64,000 nucleotides of DNA, from positions 62,001 through 126,000 of the forward strand of contig CAWHJN010000005.1 in NCBI GenBank assembly GCA_963829705.1, written 5' to 3'. Within the stretch, counting starts at the first letter, position 1; each line of letters begins with the position of its first letter. A program made the position numbers and the translations under genes. The stretch is from CAWHJN01 sp963829705 (lineage in GTDB: Bacteria > Bacteroidota > Rhodothermia > Rhodothermales > BA12). Positions 26,753-36,634 of this stretch are shown here, one piece after another. The notes under the pieces were generated by a model. The model saw only the letters and a program-made list of their open reading frames with translations. It had not been told where the DNA came from and made no database searches.

Positions 26753-29057
26753 GTGGAGCTACGCGCTCATCAACGTCGGCGGGCTGGCGGTGGCGCTCGC
26801 CGCTGCCATCGTCATCGGGCTGTTCGTGTGGCACGAGGCGTCGTACGACCGCTTTGCACCCAACGCCAACCGCGTGTACCGGGTGGTGCAGACCGTCCAC
26901 GACGACATCATCGCCGCGACGCCGCCCGGACTGGCGCAGGCCCTCCAAGACGCTTCCCCGGACGTGGAGGTGGCGACAGTGGTAAACGGGCTGGCAGACG
27001 AAACGCTGTTCGAGCGCAACGAGAAGACGTTTTTCGTCGAGCGCGTTTTCCGGGCCGACGACGACTTTTTCGAGGTCTTTCCCTACGCCTTCAAACAGGG
27101 CAATCCGCAGACGGCGCTGGCGCAGCCGAACACGGTCGTGGTGACGGAATCCCTCGCCCGGCGGCTCTTCGGCGACGCAGACCCCATCGGGCAGGTGCTG
27201 CGCTACGAGGCCCGCGCCGACCTCACGGTGACAGGCGTGATGGACGACCCGCCCACGAACGCGCACTTCCGCCCGCAGGCGCTCGTGTCGCTGTCGGAGA
27301 CGCAGCGGGCCGCGCGCTACGGCAGCTCGGTCAACTGGAACCGGTTCGATGGGGTGATCTACCTCACCCTCCGCGATGGCAGCGACCCCGCCGCGCTGAA
27401 CCGGACGTTCGACGCGCTGCTGCAAGACGCCGAGGTCTACGGCCACCCCCACGTTCGCGCTCGAAAAGCTCACCTCCATCCACCTCCACACGAAAGCAAA
27501 AGACGACCTCGCGCCGCAGAGCGACGCGCGCTACCTGTACCTCTTCGCCGCCATCGGCCTGCTCATTCTGGTGATGGCGTGCGTCAACTACGTCAACCTC
27601 GCCACGGCGCGGGCGGCGACGCGGGCGCGCGAGGTGGGCGTGCGCAAAGCCGTCGGCGCGGCGCGGCGGCAGGTACGCGGGCAGATTCCTGGGCGAGGCG
27701 CTCGTCGTGTGTGCGCTCGCGCTGCCGCTGGGCGTGGCGCTGGCGGCCTTCGCGCTGCCCGTTCGTCAACGACCTGGCGGGGTTGGAGTTGGGGATAGGC
27801 GCGCTGTTTCAGCCTGTGGCGCTCGCGGCGTTGCTCGGGCTCGTGCTGGGCGTCGGGTGTGATTTCGGGGGCGTACCCGGCATTCGTGCTGGCCCGCTTC
27901 CGGCCCGTGCGGGCGCTGCGCGGCAACGTCGCGGGCGGGTCGCGCAGCGTGTTGCGGACAGGGCTGGCGACCTTCCAGTTCGCGGCGGCGCTCGTGCTGC
28001 TCATCGCCACGATGGTCGTGCAGCGTGCAACTAGACTACGTGCGCGACTTCAACCTCGGCTTCGACCGTGAGCACGTCGTCACGTTTCGGACGCAGTACT
28101 TGGGCGACAACTACCCAGCGTTCAAACAGGAAATCGAGCGCGAAGCCTCGGTCGTGTCGTTCGGGTCGGGCGCGCCGCTGGGCATTGGGTGGATGACCAT
28201 GAGCGTCATGCCGGATCCCGAAAAAGGGCGGCTTCAGCGGCTCCTCATCGCCTCTGCCGATGCGGGCTACGCCGAAACGGTCGGGTTGCGGCTACTCGCG
28301 GGACGCCTGTTCTCGTCCGACGTGCCCTCCGACAGCACGCACGCCGCCGTGATCTCGGCCTCCGCCGTTGCCTACTTCGGCCTCGAAGGCGACCCCATTG
28401 GGCAGGAGATCACCGCTGGGACGGAAACACGCACCGTCGTGGGCGTCGTGGACGACGTTTATAACCTCTCGCTGCACCAGACCGCCGAGCCGTTTGTGCT
28501 CATCTCGGACTTCGAACACCACTGGACGAGCCTCGCGCGTCTCGGATCCGGGTACCACGCGGGCCGGGATCGCCGCGCTGGAGCGCGTCTGGGCGAAGTT
28601 CGTCCCCGAGCGCCCGTTCGTCTTCACCTTCCTTGACGACGACATCCAGGCGCAGTACGCCGCCGAGCAGAGGCTGGGGCGCATCTTCGGGCTGTTTTCC
28701 GGGCTGGCCATTTTGCTGGCGTGCGTGGGACTGCTGGGGCTGGTGGCGTTTTCCGTGCAGCAGCGCGCCAAAGAGATTGGCATCCGCAAAGTCCTCGGCG
28801 CGACGGTGCCGGGATTGGTAGCCCTCCTCACGCGCGACTTCGCACGGCTGGTGCTCGTGGCGCTTGTCGTGGCGGCTCCGCTCGCTTATTTCCTCGCGGA
28901 TAAGTGGCTGGCAACGTTCGCGTACCGCGCGCCGTGGAACGCGGGCGTGTTCGCGCTGGCGGCGCTGCTGACGTTCGCGCTGGTGCTCGTCACGACGGGC
29001 TTTCAGGTCGTCCGCGCCGCGACGGCCAATCCGGCGCGCACGCTGCGGACGGAGTGA
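26706..29057 (+). pseudogene. FtsX/MacB-type ABC permease P1, multiply frameshifted
   Basis: Joining frames gives a full paralogue of about 780 residues: MLRHYVTIAFRSLRRQWSYA at the start, first FtsX motif REVGVRKAVGAARRQ, second KEIGIRKVLGATVPG, and the ending ANPARTLRTE shared by the array. Six frame changes are seen, near 27446-27450 (a C run), 27684, 27759, 27858, 28025 and 28550, and each is mended by removing one base. No in-frame nonsense codon breaks the pieces. So either the read sequence has clustered +1 errors, or the copy is a young pseudogene. As written it cannot make a complete permease. It follows the ATPase by 150 bp; that gap holds nothing I can name. Confidence 0.8.
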
Positions 29058-29146
29058 GGTTGGTTTCGCCCGGCTTCGCCTCGCGGTTGTTTCGCTCGCT
29101 GGTTGCCGAGATACACGTGTCGCTCTAATCCCCACCTCGCTAATCC

Positions 29147-29195
29147 CCATGCTTCGTCACTACGTCACCATCGCCTTCCGGTCGCTCAGGCGGCA
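29147..29195 (+). repeat. 49-bp exact repeat at permease P2 start (copy 2)
   Basis: Identical to 26704-26752. It covers the first 15 to 16 codons of P2 and two bases upstream. Beyond the repeat P1 and P2 diverge strongly, so the identity is local, as expected for a short conversion tract or a duplicated translation-start module. Confidence 0.85.
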
Positions 29196-31517
29196 CGCGG
29201 GATACGCGTTTCTCAACGCCTTCGGGCTTGCGCTGGGGCTCGCGTGCGCGTTTCTGGCCGTGCTGTTCATCCGCGACGAGCTGGGGCAGGATGCGTTTCA
29301 CGAAAAGGCGGACCGCATCATGCTCGTTTCGTCGGCCAACCTGACGACGCCGTGGCCGCTGGCAGATGCCATCCGCGAATACGTGCCGGGCGTGGAAACC
29401 GTCGTGCGGACGGGCTGGAACGGCAGTCTCGTGCGGCTGCCCGGCGAGACGCAGCAGCGCGAAATCGAGGGCAGCATCAAGCTGGTCGATTCGACGTTTC
29501 TGGACGTGTTCACCTTCCCACTCGCGCAGGGCGATGCCCGTACCGCGCTCGACCGCATCGACGGGCTCGTGGTTACTGAACGCGAGGCGAGGTCGCTGTT
29601 TGGGACGACCGACGCGATGGGCAAGACGCTCGACGTGCAGGTGTCGAATATGTGGCACACGCTCACGGTGACGGGCATCGCCGAAAATCCGCCCAAGAAC
29701 ACGACGGTGGGCTTTTCCGCGCTGGCGCGGCTGGAGTTGCACGACGCGAAGTACCGCGAGCCCGACAGCTGGGGCGCGAGCATGTACAACACATACGCCC
29801 TTCTCGAAAACGGCGTAACGCGCGCCGCCTTCGACACCTCGCTCGTGGCGATGGGCAAGGCGCACGACCCGCATTTCAAGGGCGAGACCTACACCCGCAC
29901 ATTTTTCTCCACGCCGCTGCGCGACTTCTACCTGTCGGGCCTGGGCGGCTACCGGGCGGGCGGCTTCACGGGCGACGTGCGCTACCTCAAGCTCTTCGGC
30001 GCGATTGCGCTCGTGGTGCTGCTGATCGCGAGCATCAACTACGTCAACCTCGCCACGGCGCGGGGCGTGGAGCGGGCGCGCGAAGTGGGCGTGCGGAAGG
30101 CCGTGGGCGCGGGCCGGGCGCAGGTGTCGCGGCAGATCCTCGTCGAGTCCATGCTGCTGGCGCTCGGCGCGGGCCTTCTGGCACTCGCGCTACGGCCCTC
30201 GCACTGCCCGCCTTCAACGCGTTTTTCGACAAGGGCGTGTCGCTGGGCGTGGCAGACGCGTGGCTCGTGGCCGGCCTGCTGGGCGTCGCGCTGGCTGACG
30301 GGCGTGCTCGCGGGCGTGTACCCCGCGCTCGTGCTCGCGCGCTACAAGCCCACCCGAGTGCTCAAGGCAGGCACGCCTGCCGGGCCGGGCGGCTCGTGGC
30401 TCCGGCGCGGCCTCGTCGTGACGCAGTTCGCCGCCACCATCGGGCTGCTCGTCTACACCGGCCTCGTCTTCAAGCAGATCGATTTCCTGAGCAGCCGCTA
30501 CCCGCTGCCCGAGAACGCGCGCCTCGTCACGCTCGAGGTGCCGTCCGAGTGGCAGAGCCGCACGCCCACGATCAAAAACGCCCTCGCCGACCTGCCCGGC
30601 ACCGAGGGCGTAGCCGCCACGACGGGCTTGCCCGGGCGGGTGGGTATGTACTTCGGCGTGAGAGACAGCGCGGGCACCGACCTGACCTTTGCCGCCGTCA
30701 AAGGCGACCGCGATTTCATCCGCGTGATGAACCTCGAAGAAACCGCAGGCGACGCCGACCCGCCCGATGTACCCCTGCGGATGTTCATCAACGAGGCGGG
30801 CATGAGGCTGATGAACAAGCCCTGGAAGCCCGGCGTCACCGCGCCCCTCGGCATCATCAACAACGGCATTTCGAGTGAGGGCGAAACCGAGATCGCGGGT
30901 GTGTTGCGGGACTTCCCGTTCAAATCACTCCGCGAGCCCATTGAACCCTTGATGTTCACCGAAGGCGTCGACACGCTCGACTACGGAATGGTCGTCGCGC
31001 GTGTCGATGCCAGCGCAGCTGCCGATATTTCTGTCGGCGCTACCCGGCGTGTGGGCACAGTTCTCCGAACGCCCCCCGAGACGTGCAGTACGTCGAGGAT
31101 TTCGTGGCCGATCTCTACAAAGGCGAAACCCAACTCGCGCAGATCGTGACGTTTTTCTCGCTGCTGGCGCTGCTTGTCGCCTGCCTCGGCCTGTTCGGAC
31201 TCGCCGCCTTTTCCGCCGCGCAGCGCACCAAAGAGATCGGCGTCCGCAAAGTGCTCGGCGCGAGCGTGGGCGGCCTCGTGGGGATGCTGTCGAAGGATTT
31301 CGTGTTTCTCGTCGTGGCCGCGTGCCTCGTGGCGATGCCCGTCGCCTACATCGTGGCGGGGCGGTGGCTGGAGGGGTTCGTCGAGCAGGCCCCGATCACG
31401 CCGCTGGTGTTTCTGCTCGTGGCCCTCGGCGCGCTGCTGCTCGCGCTCGTAACCGTCGGCGCACACGCCTACCGCGCGGCACGCGCCAACCCGGTGAAGT
31501 CGCTCCGGTACGAGTAG
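29149..31517 (+). pseudogene. FtsX/MacB-type ABC permease P2, frameshifted
   Basis: About 785 residues when frames are joined. The N-terminal helix region is GYAFLNAFGLALGLACAFLA, the first FtsX motif REVGVRKAVGAGRAQ, the second KEIGVRKVLGASVGG, ending ANPVKSLRYE. The frame leaves near 30190 (consistent with one lost base) and returns near 30293 (one extra G), scrambling about 35 residues inside a membrane region; two more changes lie near 31040 and 31080, after which the C-terminal FtsX domain is intact. The final 75 bp plus the downstream gap are identical to the end of P4. Could be error or a silent copy. Confidence 0.8.
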
Positions 31518-31547
31518 CGCGGGTGTGCGGCGGCGCGCACCGGGTGT
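31443..31547 (+). repeat. 105-bp exact direct repeat, P2 3' end (copy 1)
   Basis: Identical base for base to 36427-36531 (offset 4984). It spans the last 24 codons of P2, the stop, and the downstream gap up to and including the GTGT left half of enhancer site 2. Identity ends exactly after GTGT in both copies. Since P2 and P4 differ over most of their length, this indicates a copied module consisting of a permease 3' end and part of the regulatory site. Confidence 0.9.
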
Positions 31548-31570
31548 TCAGCTCCGTACACCCGGTGCGC
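31535..31570. repeat. Large palindrome enclosing enhancer site 2
   Basis: GCGCACCGGGTGT (31535-31547) and ACACCCGGTGCGC (31558-31570) are perfect 13-bp inverted arms with a 10-base loop. The inner GTGT and ACAC are the enhancer half-sites. Without a following T-run it is a poor terminator, although the A-rich segment GTGGTAAAAAAACCAC follows at 31577-31592 and could bend DNA between enhancer and promoter. Confidence 0.75.
31544..31561. promoter_or_regulatory. Palindromic enhancer site 2
   Basis: GTGTTCAGCTCCGTACAC, in the P2-P3 gap. The outer GTGT and ACAC and the C and G at inner positions agree with sites 1, 3 and 4. It ends 43 bp before the GG of promoter 2. Confidence 0.6.
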
Positions 31571-31602
31571 GTCAGGGTGGTAAAAAAACCACATCAGGCG
31601 TT

Positions 31603-31618
31603 CGGTACAACCTTCGTG
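31603..31618 (+). promoter_or_regulatory. Candidate sigma-54 promoter 2 (-24/-12)
   Basis: CGGTACAACCTTCGTG; GG-N10-GT with -24 region GGTAC. The -12 reads GT as in promoter 1, not the usual GC. Individually weak, but its position relative to the enhancer is the same as in the other three, and the predicted start would give a leader of about 24 bases before P3. Confidence 0.5.
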
Positions 31619-31652
31619 CGGAAGGAGAGCAGCACCAGTCTCCCTCACCGGC

Positions 31653-34049
31653 ATGCTCAAAAACTACATCCTCGTCACCGCGCGCGGTGTACGTCGGCAT
31701 CCCGGCTATGCCGCCCTCAACGTCATCGGGCTGGCTGTGGGGCTGGCGTGCTGCCTGCTCATCGGTCTATACGTCCGCTACGAGGGCGCGTACGACCGCT
31801 TCCACGACAACGCCGACCGGATCTACCGGGTAGTAGGCCAGCCGCTCACCGCCGACCAGCCCACGAATGCGAACGGGGGATTTTCGTACGGACCGGCCCT
31901 CGAAGACGCCTTCCCGGAGGTCGAGCACGCCGTGCGCTTCGTCAAGATGGGGTGGGGTGAGCAGCGCGTGTTTGCGCGAGGCGAGCACCGGTTCTACGAG
32001 GGCAACGCGTTCGTGGCCGACCCCGAAGTGTTCGACGTGTTTTCGTTTCCCCTCGCGCGCGGCGATGCGCGCACCGCGCTCGTCGAGCCTCGCACGATGG
32101 TCCTCACCGCCCCGATGGCGGACAAGTACTTCCCCGGCGAAGACCCCCTGGGCCAGACACTCCAGGTCGACCTTTTCAACGACGGGAAGTTTAGCGACTA
32201 CCGCGTGACGGGCGTGATGGAGCCCTTCGCCGGACCGACGCATCTGCCCTTCGAGTTTCTGCTGTCCTATGCCAGCCTGCCGCCCTTGCCGGCCCCGGTG
32301 TGGGGCTACGAGTCCGTCTTCACCTACCTCCTGCTCACCGAGAACGCCGACCCGGCCCGGTTGGAGGCGCGCTTTCCGGATTTCCAAGAGCGGTATGTAG
32401 GGGATCGTGTGCCGTACCGGATTCACCTCCAGCCGCTCACGGACATTCACCTGCGCTCGCACCTCAACGCCGAGTTGAGCCCCAACGGCGACATCGCGTA
32501 CGTGTACTTGTTCTCGGCCATCGCGCTGCTGATCCTGCTGGTGGCCTGCATCAACTACATGAACCTCGCCACGGCGCGGTCGGCGCGGCGGGCACAGGAG
32601 GTGAGCCTGCGCAAGGTGCTCGGCGCACATCGGCAGCAACTGGTGAAGCAGTTTCTCGGCGAGGCGCTGCTGATGAGTGCGCTGGCCGCCGGGCTGTCGG
32701 TGGTGCTGGCCGCCGTCTTTCTACCCGTCTTCAACAGCATCGCCGGGACGCCGCTGGCGTTGGGGGATGTGGGCGTAGGACGCATCTTTCTCGCTCTTGC
32801 CTCCCTGACGCTCCTCGTAGGCGTGGTGGCCGGGAGTTACCCGGCATTTTTCCTGTCGTCCGTCACGCCCGCCAGCGTGCTCAAAGGTGGCGGCGTCAGC
32901 GGCGGGCGGTTCAACGTGCGGCTGCGCGAAGGGTTGGTCGTCTTCCAGTTCGCCGTGTCGATCGGACTGCTGGCCTGCACCGCGGTCGTGGCGAAGCAGA
33001 TGGCGCATGTCCGCTCGCTCAACCTCGGCTTCGACCGTTCGCAGGTGGTGGTGCTGCCGCTCAACGACGCCATCCGCTCGAACGCCACGGCCTTCCGCGC
33101 CGAGGTGCTGCGCGCCCCTGGGCTGACCTCCGTCTCGCTCAGCGAGCAGGTCCCGGCGCGGGCGGGCAACGGGTCGAGCTACGAACTCGAAGGGCGGGAA
33201 GAGCGCCTGGGAGCCTACCGCCTCTTCACCGACCTCGCCTTTATCGAGACGTACGGCCTGAAGGTCGTGGCGGGGCGCGGGTACGCGGAGACGTTTCCGT
33301 CCGACGAGGACGAGGCGTTCGTGGTCAACGAGGCCTTCGTGCGCGACGCCGGGTGGGGCGAGCCCGCCGATGCCATCGGGCAACCGGTGACGTTGCACTG
33401 GGCGGGTACCACACGGCCCGGCGAGGTGGTGGGCGTGGTGGAGAACTTCCACCTGTTCTCGCTGCGCGACTCGGTGTACGCCACCGTACTCAACCCGATG
33501 CCACTTGAGGTCCTCAACTTCGTCTCGGCCCGCATCGCCCCGGGCCAGACCACGGAGGCCCTCGCGCACCTGCGCGAGGCGTGGGCGGCGTTCTCGCCCG
33601 ATTATCCCTTCGATTACTTTTTCGTCGACAGCGACTTCGACCGGCTCCACCGTGCCGATGCGCGGCTGGGGCAGGTATTCCAGACCTTCGCGCTGCTGGC
33701 CGTGCTCGTCGCGTGCCTCGGCCTGCTCGGGCTGGCGGCCTTCGTGGCCGAGCAGCGCACCAAAGAAATCGGCGTGCGCAAAGTGCTGGGCGCAACGGAG
33801 CGCAGCATCGTCGTGCTGCTGTCTAAGGACTTCGTGCGGCTCGTGCTCATCGGGGCCGTCGTCGCCACGCCCGTCGCCTACTACGCAATGGATCGGTGGA
33901 TGGAAGGCTTCGTCTACCGCGCCCCCCTCGGGCCCGGCGTGTTTGTGCTGGCCATTTTGGGAGCGCTGGGCGTCGCGCTTGCCACCGTTGCCTACCACGC
34001 CCTGCGTGCCGCCACCGCCAACCCCGTCCAGGCGCTCCGCGCCGAATAA
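31653..34049 (+). CDS. FtsX/MacB-type ABC permease P3 (intact)
   Basis: 798 residues, uninterrupted. Layout: a short cytoplasmic N-terminus, membrane helix one (about 21-41, VIGLAVGLACCLLIGL), a periplasmic MacB-PCD-like domain of about 235 residues, three helices of a first FtsX domain (about 285-400, with AQEVSLRKVLGA), another helix at about 430, a second periplasmic domain, and a second FtsX domain (about 680-790, with KEIGVRKVLGATERS). The protein is thus a fused double permease with eight helices, enough to pair with an ATPase dimer by itself. Type VII permeases of this kind transmit ATP-driven movement to the periplasm to expel drugs, peptides or lipoproteins. First gene of transcription unit 2. 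Confidence 0.93.
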   Translation: MLKNYILVTARGVRRHPGYAALNVIGLAVGLACCLLIGLYVRYEGAYDRFHDNADRIYRVVGQPLTADQPTNANGGFSYGPALEDAFPEVEHAVRFVKMGWGEQRVFARGEHRFYEGNAFVADPEVFDVFSFPLARGDARTALVEPRTMVLTAPMADKYFPGEDPLGQTLQVDLFNDGKFSDYRVTGVMEPFAGPTHLPFEFLLSYASLPPLPAPVWGYESVFTYLLLTENADPARLEARFPDFQERYVGDRVPYRIHLQPLTDIHLRSHLNAELSPNGDIAYVYLFSAIALLILLVACINYMNLATARSARRAQEVSLRKVLGAHRQQLVKQFLGEALLMSALAAGLSVVLAAVFLPVFNSIAGTPLALGDVGVGRIFLALASLTLLVGVVAGSYPAFFLSSVTPASVLKGGGVSGGRFNVRLREGLVVFQFAVSIGLLACTAVVAKQMAHVRSLNLGFDRSQVVVLPLNDAIRSNATAFRAEVLRAPGLTSVSLSEQVPARAGNGSSYELEGREERLGAYRLFTDLAFIETYGLKVVAGRGYAETFPSDEDEAFVVNEAFVRDAGWGEPADAIGQPVTLHWAGTTRPGEVVGVVENFHLFSLRDSVYATVLNPMPLEVLNFVSARIAPGQTTEALAHLREAWAAFSPDYPFDYFFVDSDFDRLHRADARLGQVFQTFALLAVLVACLGLLGLAAFVAEQRTKEIGVRKVLGATERSIVVLLSKDFVRLVLIGAVVATPVAYYAMDRWMEGFVYRAPLGPGVFVLAILGALGVALATVAYHALRAATANPVQALRAE

Positions 34050-34062
34050 CCGCTCACCTTCC

Positions 34063-36501
34063 ATGCTCAAAAACTACCTCACCGTCGCCTTGCGCAACGT
34101 ACGCCGGCAGAAAGGCTACGCCGCGATCAACATTGTCGGGCTGGCGCTTGGGATGGCGTGCTGCCTGCTCATCTTCACGCTCGTGCGGCACGAGTGGAGC
34201 TTCGACACGATGCACGAAAAAGGGGAACGCATCTACCGGGTGCTCATCCAGGAAACGCGCCCGGACGGCGACCTCGACTACCGGGTCCTCATGCCGCCCA
34301 GCATTGCCCCGGAGACAGCGACGATGTTTCCTACCATCGAGGCGATGTCGCGCTTCGTGGTCGGCCAGCGCGACGTGCGAAAAGAGGATCAGGTGTTCCA
34401 GGAGCGCCTGGCGATGGTCGATTCGACGTTTCTCGACCTGTTCTCCTTTCCTCTGCTGGCCGGCGACCGTGCCACGGCGCTGGACGATCCGCAGGCGGTT
34501 GTACTGACCGAGCCGGTGGCGCGCGCGTACTTCGGCGTGGCCGATCAAACCGCGCTCGGCAAGTCGATTACCGTGGAGCGTGGCACGGAACGGTATGACT
34601 TCACCGTCACGGGCGTGCTGGCACCGCTGCCAGTCACGTCGAGCCTTCAGTTCGACATGCTGATGTCGTTTCACCAGTACGAGGCGCTGCCCATCGGCAG
34701 CAATGATTGGGGCGGGCGCACGTCGCTGTACGTGCTGCTGGCCGAGGGGCAGCAACCGGCGGCGCTGGAAGCCGCGCTGGTGCCGTTTACGGCCACCCTG
34801 TTCGCCGAGCGCATCGACGGGCGGCGCGCGGCCGGCTTTCTGGCGGATGGCCCGGAGGCGTTCCAGCTCACGCTCCAGCCCCTGCTCGACCTTCACCACG
34901 ACCCGGAGCGCAGCGTAACCTATGAGACGCCACCGAGCAACCCGCGCTACGCCTACATCCTGCTCGGCATCGCCGTGATGGTGCTCACCATCGCGTGCAT
35001 CAACTTTATCACGCTCGCGCTGGGCCGCTCGACGACGCGGGCACGCGAGGTAGGCGTGCGCAAGAGCTTGGGGGCCAACCGGGGCCAGCTCATGAGGCAG
35101 TTCTGGGGCGAGGCACTGCTGCTGAGCGTGCTCGCGCTGCCGTTGGGCGTTGTGCTGGCCGCGCTCGCCCTGCCTACCTTCAACCTGATGACGGGGCAAG
35201 ATTTCGGCTTTGCCCACCTCGCGCATCCGGCAATGCTGTGGCTGCTCGCCGGGCTGATCGCATTCGTGGCCCTCGTGGGCGGCAGCTACCCCGCCCTCGT
35301 GCTGTCGCGTTTTCAGGCCGCATCGGTGCTCAAGGGCGACCTTTCCACGCGGGGCCGACGCCCGTTCACGAGCGCGCTCGTGGTGGCGCAGTACGTCGTC
35401 TCCATCGGGCTCATCGTGTGTACGCTGGTGATGTACCGGCAACTCGACTACCTACTCACCAAAGACCTCGGCTTCGACGCCGAGCAGGTCGTGGCCGTTG
35501 CCATGCCACGCCTCACCGACACGCAGAAACAGCAACTGGTCGACGTGGTGCGGCAGGATGTCGTCGGGCAGCAAGGGGTCGTGGCAGCGGCACCCACGTC
35601 TTACTCGTTCACGCGGGGCTACGACACCTATGGCTGGACGGCTGCCGATGGCACACCCTTTACCGTCCACAACATCGCGGGGGGCTACGGCTACCTCGAC
35701 CTGCTCGGCATGGAACTCGTCGCCGGGCGCAACTTCTCGCCCGACTTTCCCAGCGACTCGACGCAGAGCGTGCTCGTCAACGAGGCGTTTGTCGAGACGT
35801 ACGGCATCGCGGAACCCATCGGGCACGTGCTGACCGGTCTGGAGGACAGCTTTTTCGCGGGCAACCCCACCATCATCGGGGTGGTGAAGGACTTCAACTT
35901 CGAAACCCTCCGCGACCCTGTAGCCCCGGCGATGCTGAACATGCACCCCGACTATTACGGCGGCCTCAATGCCCTGCTCGTCCGCGTCCAACCCGACGAC
36001 GTACCCACCAGCCTGGCGCATCTGGAGGCCACATGGACGGCGCTCTTTCCCGACCGGCCCTTCACGTATTCGTTCCTGCGTGAGGACCTGGCGGACCAGT
36101 ATCAGGACGAGCGCCGCTGGCGCACGATCCTCACCGACTCGGCGCTGCTGGCGATCCTGATCGCGTGCATGGGCCTCTTCGGGCTGGCCACGCTGACGGT
36201 CGCCAAGCGCCGTAAAGAGATCGGCGTGCGCAAGGTGCTGGGCGCGAGTGTGGGCAGTGTCGTCGCGCTGCTGTCGACGGAATTCGTGCGGCTGGTCGTA
36301 ATCGCCTTCGTGCTCGCGGCTCCGCTGGCCTACCTCGCCATGCACCGCTGGCTGGAGGACTTCGCCTACCGCATCGACATCGGACCGCTGTCCTTCTTGA
36401 TCGCCGGCATTCTCGCCATCGCGGTGGCGCTCGTAACCGTCGGCGCACACGCCTACCGCGCGGCACGCGCCAACCCGGTGAAGTCGCTCCGGTACGAGTA
36501 G
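34063..36501 (+). CDS. FtsX/MacB-type ABC permease P4 (intact)
   Basis: 812 residues from MLKNYLTVALRNVRRQKGYA; the frame is open far upstream through P3 in another register, so this ATG, 13 bp after the P3 stop, is chosen by homology to all sister copies. FtsX motifs are REVGVRKSLGANRGQ and KEIGVRKVLGASVGS, and the end is ANPVKSLRYE. The last 75 bp are identical to those of P2. It has the longest second periplasmic domain among the intact copies (FTRGYDTYGWTAADGTPFTV region), which may reflect a different substrate. Cotranscribed with P3. Confidence 0.93.
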   Translation: MLKNYLTVALRNVRRQKGYAAINIVGLALGMACCLLIFTLVRHEWSFDTMHEKGERIYRVLIQETRPDGDLDYRVLMPPSIAPETATMFPTIEAMSRFVVGQRDVRKEDQVFQERLAMVDSTFLDLFSFPLLAGDRATALDDPQAVVLTEPVARAYFGVADQTALGKSITVERGTERYDFTVTGVLAPLPVTSSLQFDMLMSFHQYEALPIGSNDWGGRTSLYVLLAEGQQPAALEAALVPFTATLFAERIDGRRAAGFLADGPEAFQLTLQPLLDLHHDPERSVTYETPPSNPRYAYILLGIAVMVLTIACINFITLALGRSTTRAREVGVRKSLGANRGQLMRQFWGEALLLSVLALPLGVVLAALALPTFNLMTGQDFGFAHLAHPAMLWLLAGLIAFVALVGGSYPALVLSRFQAASVLKGDLSTRGRRPFTSALVVAQYVVSIGLIVCTLVMYRQLDYLLTKDLGFDAEQVVAVAMPRLTDTQKQQLVDVVRQDVVGQQGVVAAAPTSYSFTRGYDTYGWTAADGTPFTVHNIAGGYGYLDLLGMELVAGRNFSPDFPSDSTQSVLVNEAFVETYGIAEPIGHVLTGLEDSFFAGNPTIIGVVKDFNFETLRDPVAPAMLNMHPDYYGGLNALLVRVQPDDVPTSLAHLEATWTALFPDRPFTYSFLREDLADQYQDERRWRTILTDSALLAILIACMGLFGLATLTVAKRRKEIGVRKVLGASVGSVVALLSTEFVRLVVIAFVLAAPLAYLAMHRWLEDFAYRIDIGPLSFLIAGILAIAVALVTVGAHAYRAARANPVKSLRYE

Positions 36502-36531
36502 CGCGGGTGTGCGGCGGCGCGCACCGGGTGT
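36427..36531 (+). repeat. 105-bp exact direct repeat, P4 3' end (copy 2)
   Basis: Second copy of 31443-31547, covering the P4 3' end, its stop and the gap up to the GTGT of enhancer site 3. In this copy the right arm of the large palindrome is not preserved, so only the 18-bp enhancer core remains symmetrical. Confidence 0.9.
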
Positions 36532-36545
36532 ACGGAGGTGAACAC
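36528..36545. promoter_or_regulatory. Palindromic enhancer site 3
   Basis: GTGTACGGAGGTGAACAC, in the 133-bp P4-P5 gap. Matches site 1 at 13 of 18 positions, including both outer tetramers and the GAACAC right half. The distance to the GG of promoter 3 is again 43 bp. Confidence 0.65.
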
Positions 36546-36586
36546 TCTCTGCCTCTCCAGATCCGTCTCCGCACCCGCTGCGGGTC

Positions 36587-36602
36587 TGGAACAGGCTTGG
36601 CG
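36587..36602 (+). promoter_or_regulatory. Candidate sigma-54 promoter 3 (-24/-12)
   Basis: TGGAACAGGCTTGGCG. Both invariant dinucleotides are present with correct spacing (GG-N10-GC), and TGG-AC of the -24 element agrees with the consensus. Best of the four together with promoter 4. A start about 12 bp downstream would give a leader near 22 bases for P5. Confidence 0.6.
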
Positions 36603-36634
36603 GTCGGCATCTGCACATCCCTTTCGACTCCTCC

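Noticed and set aside
31535..31570. Terminator after P2
   Set aside because: Very stable hairpin but no T-run; it is better explained by the enhancer palindrome.
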